Shown here piece by piece: positions 23,918 through 29,623 of a stretch of 29,623 nucleotides of DNA. Origin of the DNA: DASPTR01 sp041481365. Its GTDB lineage: Archaea; Thermoproteota; Bathyarchaeia; Bathyarchaeales; Bathycorpusculaceae. Numbering within the stretch: position 1 is the stretch's first letter; the number at the start of each line of letters is the position of its first letter. Made by a program: the position numbers and the translations under genes. The stretch covers positions 1 through 29,623 of the forward strand of contig JBGPBS010000012.1 in assembly GCA_041481365.1 (NCBI GenBank), in the 5' to 3' direction. The notes under the pieces were generated by a model. That model was not told where the DNA came from, did no database searches, and saw only the letters and a list, made by a program, of their open reading frames with translations.

Positions 23918-24100
23918 TTGAAAAACAATAATACATTTAAGCAGAGAAAAGAGTTGGAAGGCAAAATGGCCAACGTTTTCCAAGAAAACCTCAACGGACT
24001 CTCAACAGAATTGCAACGAATATTACTAGACGACCTGGTCACCGCCTTCCAAAGTAGAATAAACGTGCTAATGCGAGTGCAGAAGAAGGGAAGCTACTAA
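23918..24100 (+). CDS. Small conserved-looking helical protein, unknown function
   Basis: 60 residues. The TTG at 23918 has a clear GGAGG site about seven bases upstream; an ATG at 23966 would shorten the protein to 44 residues. The sequence is wholly helical and charged (MANVFQENLNGLSTELQRI, LLDDLVTAFQSRINVLMRVQ), with a leucine spacing that could form a helical hairpin or dimer. There is no metal site or membrane segment. It is the first gene of the plus-strand part of the element and is followed by a hairpin at 24103-24131. Confidence 0.6.
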   Translation: MKNNNTFKQRKELEGKMANVFQENLNGLSTELQRILLDDLVTAFQSRINVLMRVQKKGSY

Positions 24101-24102
24101 CG

Positions 24103-24131
24103 CAAGCTAACTACGAAAAAGACGTAGCTTG
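24103..24131 (+). terminator. Hairpin immediately after the small gene
   Basis: CAAGCTA and TAGCTTG (24103-24109, 24125-24131) pair perfectly; an alternative inner stem CTACG/CGTAG overlaps. It starts two bases after the stop of the 23918 gene. It may terminate that transcript or act on the promoter of the next gene. Confidence 0.35.
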
Positions 24132-24144
24132 AATCCATAAAAGC

Positions 24145-24157
24145 TTTATATATAAAA
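24145..24157 (+). promoter_or_regulatory. Strong TATA box
   Basis: TTTATATATAAAA lies 30-43 bases before the ATG at 24188. It is the clearest TATA element in the window, followed by AGAGGTT as ribosome site. Confidence 0.7.
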
Positions 24158-24187
24158 GGGTGAATGTAACGCGAAAGAGGTTCAATT

Positions 24188-24481
24188 ATGAGGCGATCTA
24201 AACTCGAAATGTATATAGACATACTCAAAGTGTTGGCCCATCGTGGCCCTTTGAAGCTGACTCACATTATGTACAAGGCGAATGTTAACTGCAGCGTGCT
24301 GAAAGAGTATTTAGACTTCTTGATAAAACAAAACCTCGTCGAAGAAAGAGCCGTTGGAAAACGAAGAATCGTATACGCTGTAACCCAAAGAGGCATAACA
24401 GTACTCAAGTACTTCAGAGAACTCAAGCAAGTCCTTCCGATCGTAGAAGAAGCCAGAAACAGGACTCCAATGCCATTCTAA
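24188..24481 (+). CDS. Winged-helix regulator (HTH_45-like), MRRSKLE paralogue B
   Basis: 97 residues from ATG with AGAGGTT upstream. It is the same family as 23348-23683: MRRSKLEMYIDILKVLA, KLTHIMYKANVNCSVLKEYLDFLIKQNLV as the HTH, and VYAVTQRGITVLKYF as the wing. It ends in a short helix (RELKQVLPIVEEA) likely used for dimerisation. Its very strong TATA box suggests high expression. Archaeal genomes often carry many copies of this family; targets are unknown. Confidence 0.85.
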   Translation: MRRSKLEMYIDILKVLAHRGPLKLTHIMYKANVNCSVLKEYLDFLIKQNLVEERAVGKRRIVYAVTQRGITVLKYFRELKQVLPIVEEARNRTPMPF

Positions 24482-24700
24482 TAGGTGCACTCGAGCAAAC
24501 GTATCCTTCCACCATCTTTTCAACCAGACTCCTAAATCATCATCCAAGCCGTGGCATTTTATCCCAAGGATGAGACTCCCAAACCCAGGATGGACATAAG
24601 ACGCGCTCGATGAACATGAGAACACGATGACTTGCTTGTCCACTAACTTGCCATTTATCTTTTGAATCAGTACACGACCTTCTTACTAGCGTTTCGTAAG

Positions 24701-24709
24701 CCTTAATAC
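24701..24709 (+). promoter_or_regulatory. BRE/TATA element CCTTAATAC
   Basis: GTAAGCCTTAATACATG lies 55-63 bases before the GTG at 24764. The ATG that overlaps its end (24710) is too close to be transcribed, which argues for the downstream start. Confidence 0.55.
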
Positions 24710-24763
24710 ATGCTATGCTATCTAGTTACTTGTATACTCGTAAAACACAATGAGGAAAATAAC

Positions 24764-25141
24764 GTGACGGGGCAGGAAGCGCTAGGAAAAAGACCTATCC
24801 AAGTACTTGAGAAAATCAGAGAAAACTTGGAAAGACTAAACGAGAAGATTGAGGTCATGATCGAACTTCAGAAGCACGACCATAAAGATGTCAACCTGCC
24901 ACCCACCGACGCACCTCTAGACGTCATGACGCTGCTTTCTATGCCTGATCACCTCAGGAAAACAGCAATGAGTCTCTGCAGGCTTGGTCGCGCAACGGCT
25001 GACGAGATTTCCCAGCAGACGCATAGAGCCAGAGCTGTCGAAAGCGCGTATCTCAATCAACTCGTCATCATGGGTCACTTGAAGAAAGAAAGGGACGGAA
25101 GGAAGGCATACTTCTACGTCGAAAGGGACAGCAAAGGGTGA
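24764..25141 (+). CDS. Winged-helix protein upstream of ParA-like ATPase
   Basis: 125 residues from the GTG at 24764, which has GAGG upstream and follows the promoter by a sensible distance. An N-terminal amphipathic helix (IRENLERLNEKIEVMIELQ) looks like a coiled coil. Residues 50-120 form a MarR/ArsR-like winged helix (HLRKTAMSLCRLGRATADEIS, RAVESAYLNQLVIMGHL, KAYFYVERD). The stop overlaps the GTG start of the ATPase by four bases (GTGA), so the pair is coupled. By analogy with partition systems it may be the DNA-binding partner of the ATPase (inference). Confidence 0.75.
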   Translation: MTGQEALGKRPIQVLEKIRENLERLNEKIEVMIELQKHDHKDVNLPPTDAPLDVMTLLSMPDHLRKTAMSLCRLGRATADEISQQTHRARAVESAYLNQLVIMGHLKKERDGRKAYFYVERDSKG

Positions 25142-25917
25142 TTGTTTTGGGCAAAATAATAACTGTGCATTCGTACAAGGGCGGAACTGGAAAAACTCTT
25201 CTTTCAATCAACTTGGCCGCGACTTTCGTGAAACATGGAAAGAAAGTCTGCCTATTTGATCTTGATTTTCGAGCTCCGAGCCTTGCTACCCTTCTGAACG
25301 TGACGAAGAGAGACTATTGGCTGAATGATTACCTGAACGGGGCCTGCGAGATTGACAAGGTACTGGTAGATTTGACCGACAGAATCCACAACGGAGGAAA
25401 GCTTTTCGTCGGATTGGCCAATCCCGCGACCGAAGCGATCAGAGACATGACTGCAAAAGACAGAAAATGGGAAATGAGGGCCCTGGGAAGGTTGCTGGCT
25501 CTCAGAAATTCGCTTCTAAGCGAAAAGTCTTTTGATTACATTGTCATGGACACGAGTCCAGGATTGCAGTATTCGTCCATAAATGCCATAGTGAGCGCTG
25601 ATCTAGTAATCGTGGCCACAACTCATGACAAATCTGATGTCGACGGAACGAGACGCATGCTACGAGAGCTCTACGACCTATTTGAAAAGAAAACCGAGAT
25701 AATCCTCAACAAGGTCCTCGACGGGTCAACCTCGACTGGAAAAGAACCAATGCAAACCAAAGTGAAGGACACTTACCATGCTCCACTCCTAGGCGCGATT
25801 CCGTGCTTCTGCGATGTCCTGAGAGCCCAAGGAAACATAATCTTCGTTGAGGAAAAGCCAGAGCATCCATTCACAAGAATATTGGATGGCATGGCAAACC
25901 AAATAGACGCTATGTAG
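25138..25917 (+). CDS. ParA/MinD-family ATPase
   Basis: 259 residues. The deviant Walker A motif YKGGTGKTLLS (with the extra signature lysine) is followed by DLDFRAPSL (switch I/A' motif) and FDYIVMDTSPG (Walker B). It lacks an obvious C-terminal membrane-targeting helix, so it is more like ParA/SegA or accessory SIMIBI ATPases than MinD. Such enzymes dimerise on ATP and position DNA or protein cargo. No ParB gene is seen; the coupled winged-helix protein upstream is the natural partner. Located at the right end of the integrase/HTH block, it may be the maintenance module of that element. Confidence 0.87.
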   Translation: MIVLGKIITVHSYKGGTGKTLLSINLAATFVKHGKKVCLFDLDFRAPSLATLLNVTKRDYWLNDYLNGACEIDKVLVDLTDRIHNGGKLFVGLANPATEAIRDMTAKDRKWEMRALGRLLALRNSLLSEKSFDYIVMDTSPGLQYSSINAIVSADLVIVATTHDKSDVDGTRRMLRELYDLFEKKTEIILNKVLDGSTSTGKEPMQTKVKDTYHAPLLGAIPCFCDVLRAQGNIIFVEEKPEHPFTRILDGMANQIDAM

Positions 25918-25929
25918 CTCAGCTGAACA

Positions 25930-26046
25930 CTATTTATCCGCTATTCTGTTGACAAGCTGATAGATCCTGCAACCTCTGCATTTCTCATATTCCTTTTCCT
26001 CGCAGTCATTGCAGATTATGCGGCTCAGCTCCTTGATTTCATGCAT
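25930..26046 (-). CDS. 38-residue four-cysteine (CxxC...CxxC) protein
   Basis: ATG at 26046 to TAG at 25930. The product is a helical N-terminus (MHEIKELSRIIC), then CNDC, eight residues, then CRGC and a helix IYQLVNRIADK. It is a minimal zinc-knuckle-like unit with two CxxC pairs. GGGGAGTG lies seven bases before the start, and a TATA-like TAATATAC (26085-26092) is correctly placed upstream. Good control signals for so short a gene make it likely to be real. Divergent from mobA. Function unknown. Confidence 0.6.
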   Translation of the reverse strand: MHEIKELSRIICNDCEEKEYEKCRGCRIYQLVNRIADK

Positions 26047-26063
26047 GTTCATTCACTCCCCAA

Positions 26064-26102
26064 TAGAAATAGGTCACAATACAGTAATATACTCTATTTC
26101 TA
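26064..26102. promoter_or_regulatory. Perfect 9-bp inverted repeat flanking the TATA box of the four-cysteine gene
   Basis: TAGAAATAG (26064-26072) and CTATTTCTA (26094-26102) are perfect reverse complements with the TATA-like element of the minus-strand gene at 26085-26092 between them. The position suits a repressor operator. Confidence 0.5.
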
Positions 26103-26126
26103 ACCTCGTAATATTCCGCGCAAACA

Positions 26127-26133
26127 TTTATAC
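26127..26133 (+). promoter_or_regulatory. TATA box for mobA
   Basis: ACATTTATACAAC lies about 50 bases before the TTG start at 26184. Confidence 0.45.
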
Positions 26134-26183
26134 AACAGATAAGCACTCGTAATGCCTCGAATCCTCGTCGGAGACATGGACTT

Positions 26184-26816
26184 TTGGACAGTTCAGCAAT
26201 AGTCCTTGCAGGCGGTTCTTCAATAAGACTGGGGCAAGATAAGGGGTTGCTCGAACTGGGAAAAAAACCCCTTGTTAGACATGTTCTAGACTCAGTAGGT
26301 AACCTTGCCAACGAAACAATACTGGTCGTAAGCTCACACACACAAGAAAGAGAATACCGGAAATATGCGCATCCTGATACCCGCATCGTGATCGATAGGA
26401 GAGATATGAAGACTCCACTCGCCGGCGCTTTGACAGGTTTCGAGTCTGCGGAGGGCGAATACTCATTGCTCCTCTCATGCGACATCCCATTTGTCTCTCA
26501 GAATATTCTGTCGCTCCTACTCGACCTCAGCATGAACAAGAATGCAGTTATCCCCCGGTGGCCAAACGGCTACATTGAACCCCTGCAGGCCGCTTACCAC
26601 ACGAAAATAGCAACAGTAGCCTCTAACGATGCTCTTGATGAGGGGAGGCTGGATATGCAGTCCATGATTGATAAGCTACGGGGGATCCGATATGTTTCGA
26701 CGCTTGTCCTGAAACAACTGGACCCAGAGCTCAAAACATTCTTCAACGTGAACACCCTGCTAGATCTGAAAAGAGCCGAGGCTATGTTGAAACGCACGAA
26801 TTCAGAGGCGTGTTGA
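26184..26816 (+). CDS. mobA: Molybdenum cofactor guanylyltransferase (MobA-like)
   Basis: 210 residues from the TTG at 26184; the more upstream ATG at 26176 is in another frame. The nucleotidyltransferase signature IVLAGGSSIRLGQDKGLL (GTP/pyrophosphate loop with the conserved Lys) is followed by DRRDMKTPLAGALTGF and LLSCDIPFV (the metal Asp) and GYIEPLQAAYH. MobA attaches GMP to molybdopterin to make the MGD cofactor of molybdenum or tungsten oxidoreductases such as formate dehydrogenase or formylmethanofuran dehydrogenase. Length matches the family. No other cofactor gene is adjacent. Some archaeal members act as other NTP transferases, so the assignment is at family level. Confidence 0.85.
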   Translation: MDSSAIVLAGGSSIRLGQDKGLLELGKKPLVRHVLDSVGNLANETILVVSSHTQEREYRKYAHPDTRIVIDRRDMKTPLAGALTGFESAEGEYSLLLSCDIPFVSQNILSLLLDLSMNKNAVIPRWPNGYIEPLQAAYHTKIATVASNDALDEGRLDMQSMIDKLRGIRYVSTLVLKQLDPELKTFFNVNTLLDLKRAEAMLKRTNSEAC

Positions 26817-26938
26817 TGTTTATAGTCTGCGCGCAGTCTTCGCTGTCCAGAAGCGTTGATGGTTGATCTTGCGATCGGAAATCTTTCAGTGTTTCCGATT
26901 CTGGCTTTCTCCTGGTTTTGCATTCGTGATTGTCATTT

Positions 26939-28234
26939 TCAGTTTTGAACCGTTCGAGCATATGCTTCTGTTACTGAGAGTAGTTTCTCTATGTCAGTTT
27001 CAGAGTGAGCTGTGCTCAAGGCTGCTGTGTGCGTGGGTAAGACGAAGATTCCGTTCCTAATCAGATCCAAGTCATACTCAATCTGCTTTTTCCTATCCGC
27101 CCTGAAGACGTCGCTGGCGTCCTTCACTTTTTCTTTCGTGAAGTGGACGTTGAAAAGAGAGCTTGTTCCTGTAGCTTGTACTGCCACCCCGTTTTCCTCG
27201 AAGGTTCTCCTTATTCGTTCTCTTACTTTCTCCCCAAGCATGTTGAGCTTGTTTATCAACCGGCCGTCTTCCAGTATTTTCAGGGTGGTCAGCCCGGCAG
27301 TCATCGTTATGGGGTTTGCCGAGAAAGTCCCACCGTGAAAAGAGAAGTGCGGACTTCTGTAAACCGAGGCGTCCAACCTTTCCATTATTTCTCTTGGGCC
27401 GCAGAACGCGCCCACGGGAAAGCCTCCTCCCAGGATTTTTCCGAAAACGGTCAAGTCTGGCTCAACGTTGTAATATTGCTGGGCCCCACCTGGGGCAAGT
27501 CGGAAACCAGTAATCACTTCATCGAATACTAGCAGAATCTTCTTTTCGTTGCAGATCTCTCTCAACGCCTTCAAGAATGTTTCTTCAGCAGGGATGCCCC
27601 CGCCTCCGCCAAGAACAGGCTCGACTATCATCGCGGCCACTTCGCTTTCGTGGCGAAGTTTTTCCTCGACTCCTACGGAATCGTTGAAAGGAAGTAAAAG
27701 CGTTTCTCTGGTGGCTCCTGCTGTCAATCCTGCAGATTCTGGAAGCGTAAAAGGGTATTTCACGCCCTTGTGCAAGGCATCGTAACCCCCGTGCCATCCA
27801 CCTTCGAATTTTGCGATCCTGCTTTTCCCAGTGTAGGCACGTGCGAGTCGAACAGCATACATGTTCGCCTCTGTTCCTGAGTTGGTGAATCGGATCATCT
27901 GCGCCCGGGGAACCATTCTTGCGACTTGCTCGGCGAGGTTTACCTCCAGTTCATGCGAGGTCCCATATTGGGTGCCATTCTCAAGCTGTTTTTTAACTGC
28001 TTCAACGACCTCAGGCGGACTGTGACCCAATATGAGCGCCGTGTGCCCCAGCCAGAAGTCTACGTATTCGTTTCCATCAACGTCATATAGCTTGCTTCCT
28101 TGTGCCCTTGCAGTGTAGAAAGGATAGGGTTCAAAGTACCTTATGCCATACGAAACTCCGGCGGGGAGGACCCGCTTGGCCCTTTCATACAATGATCGGG
28201 ATTTCGACGTTCTTGAAGTGTACTCGTCCGACAT
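26939..28234 (-). CDS. hemL: Glutamate-1-semialdehyde 2,1-aminomutase family (class III aminotransferase)
   Basis: 431 residues from the ATG at 28234. Class III PLP enzyme features in order are the N-terminal RAKRVLPAGVSYG, FTNSGTEANMYAVRLARAYTG (PLP phosphate loop), FEGGWHGGYDAL, VFDEVITGFR (Asp binding the pyridine N), VFGKILGGGFPVGAF (Schiff-base Lys) and GTFSANPITMTAG. These match GSA aminomutase (HemL), which makes 5-aminolevulinate for tetrapyrroles. Related archaeal paralogues act on other amino-aldehydes, and no other heme gene is nearby, so hemL is the best but not the only reading. A possible 29-codon gene lies just upstream. Confidence 0.82.
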   Translation of the reverse strand: MSDEYTSRTSKSRSLYERAKRVLPAGVSYGIRYFEPYPFYTARAQGSKLYDVDGNEYVDFWLGHTALILGHSPPEVVEAVKKQLENGTQYGTSHELEVNLAEQVARMVPRAQMIRFTNSGTEANMYAVRLARAYTGKSRIAKFEGGWHGGYDALHKGVKYPFTLPESAGLTAGATRETLLLPFNDSVGVEEKLRHESEVAAMIVEPVLGGGGGIPAEETFLKALREICNEKKILLVFDEVITGFRLAPGGAQQYYNVEPDLTVFGKILGGGFPVGAFCGPREIMERLDASVYRSPHFSFHGGTFSANPITMTAGLTTLKILEDGRLINKLNMLGEKVRERIRRTFEENGVAVQATGTSSLFNVHFTKEKVKDASDVFRADRKKQIEYDLDLIRNGIFVLPTHTAALSTAHSETDIEKLLSVTEAYARTVQN

Positions 28235-28255
28235 TCTCAGAGCACATCCGAATTG

Positions 28256-28345
28256 TTACGTTTCGCACAATCTCTTTATTACCATTTCCACCGTTTCCCT
28301 CAAATTGCCTAGATCAACGTCAGAAATAATACGGTCATCTTTCAC
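28256..28345 (-). CDS. Possible 29-residue peptide gene upstream of hemL-like gene
   Basis: A GTG-started frame encodes KDDRIISDVDLGNLRETVEM followed by VIKRLCET, a charged helical sequence with protein-like composition, ending 21 bases before the hemL start on the same strand. There is no clear ribosome site. It may be a leader peptide, a gene remnant or chance. Confidence 0.25.
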   Translation of the reverse strand: MKDDRIISDVDLGNLRETVEMVIKRLCET

Positions 28346-28511
28346 AGGCTCGATCTTGTCGAGCTATTTGAGCCTGAAGAAACCATTTCTTGAACGAATG
28401 TCCAGAAGACAAAGTCTACATCCAGACGAGGAGGGTACTGTTAAGTTAAGTTACCCGCTGTGATAAAATTGTTTTCTGTAACTGATACTATTAACTTAAT
28501 TGTCATGACTC

Positions 28512-29623
28512 TTAATCTCTTGTCATCATCTTTTGCATTTTTCTTAACCGAAAACCCAAGTCTTTCTGAAGCTCGATTATTTTCGCTTCAGTAATATCTA
28601 TATTCAAAATTTTCGCAAAATATGTATCTATTTTAGTTCTTCCTATGTAATTTGTCTCCAACTGTTCAATCAAACATGGAAAAGCCATTTTCGTTAATTC
28701 TTCCAACAAAGACTTTGCCATTTCAATCTCTTTCGCTGACATTCTATTAATATCTGCTACGGGCAGTTTTTCTATGTCTTTTTTTCTCCACTTGATGTTA
28801 GTACCTCTAACCTCAGTTCGACTTTTCAATAAATTGGACAGCGCGAAAGAGGAATTAAGCCATAGCGCTATCACAACAGCCTCTTCATATTTCAGGCAAG
28901 GCAAAGACCAAAATGACCAAGTGGGCGCGATTTCAGTTTTAGAGCAAAACGCAAGGAAAAACGTCCCTGGAGAAGATAGGTCAATGTTACCATACCCCGC
29001 CATCACTAGATTGGCTTTTCGGGAATCGATATGCTCACGTCGTCTGACCAACATCTGGTCAACATCAGACTCAGTCCAAAATTTGTTGTCTCTGTTAAAT
29101 CGTTCAACGATGGCGAAATCCATAGGGCGTTTGATTTTAATACTTTTTTGCCAAGATGCTGTTCGAATTGCTGGAAATGTAGCATTTTTAGGTATGACTA
29201 GGTTTTCTTCACTGTTGGGATTTTGAACAATAACCTTAGAGTCTTCAATTTTTAAGATTTTAATATCAATCCTAACACGCTTCTCTCGCGGCAGCGAGAT
29301 CAAAGTGTCTCTTGTGCTTACAAACTCGCTGTTTTTCTCGTAACGAAAGCCCTGAATGACTTTTGTTACAACCTTATCAAGACTTGTCATTTTTGATGAC
29401 TCTCGTGAATACTCTTGGTCAACTTCGCCTGGAAGCAACTTGTACCAATCATCTTGCAACTTTAGTTTGTCTTGACTTATTTTTACAGCTTTGAGCAAAT
29501 GAGTATTGACTTTTTGCCCTTGACTATTGCACAAACTTCTTAGATCTGCTAAAATCTCAGTGCAGTTCGCTATTGATGGAAGAACTTTAAGCATCACAAA
29601 AATAGCGTGTTCTTGTATAGATC
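28512..29623 (-). CDS. C-terminal part of an N6-adenine DNA methyltransferase / restriction protein (runs off the right edge)
   Basis: The frame is open through the window edge (SIQEHAIFVMLKVLPSIAN before the first in-frame ATG), so this is the last 370 or so residues of a longer protein. The piece VVIALWLNSSFALSNLLKSR followed by RGTNIKWRKKDIEKLPVAD is the typical end of the target-recognition region in type IIG or class-I N6-adenine methyltransferase/restriction proteins ('WLNS...GR...RG...K...LPVP'). The catalytic NPPY and SAM motifs would lie outside the window. The stretch is clearly more AT-rich than the rest, suggesting recent transfer. Function as modification or restriction cannot be separated here. 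Confidence 0.75.
   Translation of the reverse strand, partial: SIQEHAIFVMLKVLPSIANCTEILADLRSLCNSQGQKVNTHLLKAVKISQDKLKLQDDWYKLLPGEVDQEYSRESSKMTSLDKVVTKVIQGFRYEKNSEFVSTRDTLISLPREKRVRIDIKILKIEDSKVIVQNPNSEENLVIPKNATFPAIRTASWQKSIKIKRPMDFAIVERFNRDNKFWTESDVDQMLVRRREHIDSRKANLVMAGYGNIDLSSPGTFFLAFCSKTEIAPTWSFWSLPCLKYEEAVVIALWLNSSFALSNLLKSRTEVRGTNIKWRKKDIEKLPVADINRMSAKEIEMAKSLLEELTKMAFPCLIEQLETNYIGRTKIDTYFAKILNIDITEAKIIELQKDLGFRLRKMQKMMTRD

Noticed and set aside
28102..28463. Plus-strand frames overlapping the hemL-like gene start
   Set aside because: Composition is that of antisense reading; the minus-strand gene is unambiguous.

Overview
The window looks archaeal, most likely from the Bathyarchaeia or another TACK-group lineage (inference). 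The evidence is TATA/BRE-type promoters (a recurring CCTTAAWA element), Shine-Dalgarno sites of the AGGTGATCC type, frequent TTG and GTG starts, an archaeal-type TrmI, a formaldehyde-activating enzyme of tetrahydromethanopterin C1 metabolism, many small winged-helix regulators, and secreted proteins with archaeal dockerin-like tails. No rRNA, tRNA or CRISPR array was seen.

Layout. 1-3.1 kb: the tail of a winged-helix regulator, then an ABC ATPase with two ABC-2 permeases. 3.3-7.2 kb: a nucleotidyltransferase-like/Bud32-like kinase fusion, convergent with two tandem DUF72 genes, one carrying a SWIM-like zinc motif. 7.4-8.5 kb: two small membrane or secreted proteins. 8.5-12.6 kb: metabolic core. 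An unrecognised 446-residue protein is divergent from a DapA-family aldolase fused to Fae, followed at once by trmI and, on the other strand, a zinc-ribbon gene. 12.7-15.0 kb: small membrane proteins, a membrane-anchored winged-helix regulator, and several decayed genes (dockerin remnant, frameshifted HhH protein, broken small membrane protein). 15.4-21.6 kb: exported proteins. These are an anchored partner protein, a caspase/legumain-like peptidase with a dockerin-like tail, an MFS exporter with an overlapping winged-helix gene, and a large cohesin-like/Ig-like/CARDB/dockerin-like surface protein. 21.7-25.9 kb: remnant of an integrated element, with a frameshifted tyrosine recombinase, two paralogous HTH regulators, a small conserved protein and a winged-helix/ParA operon. 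25.9-28.3 kb: a 38-residue four-cysteine protein, mobA and a glutamate-1-semialdehyde-aminotransferase-family gene. 28.5 kb to the end: the C-terminal part of an AT-rich DNA adenine methyltransferase or restriction gene that runs off the edge.

The most interesting item is the aldolase-Fae fusion. Known Fae-Hps fusions pair a formaldehyde-releasing aldolase with the enzyme that captures formaldehyde on tetrahydromethanopterin. Here a different aldolase superfamily is joined to Fae, and it lacks the arginine typical of true dihydrodipicolinate synthase, so a new formaldehyde-coupled aldolase reaction is possible. Second is a 24-bp GCGCGC-headed sequence present three times (13.55, 15.18 and 15.31 kb), twice as an inverted pair just upstream of the exported-peptidase operon promoter. 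Third is the co-occurrence of a cohesin-like domain with three dockerin-like tails, one of them on a caspase-fold peptidase.
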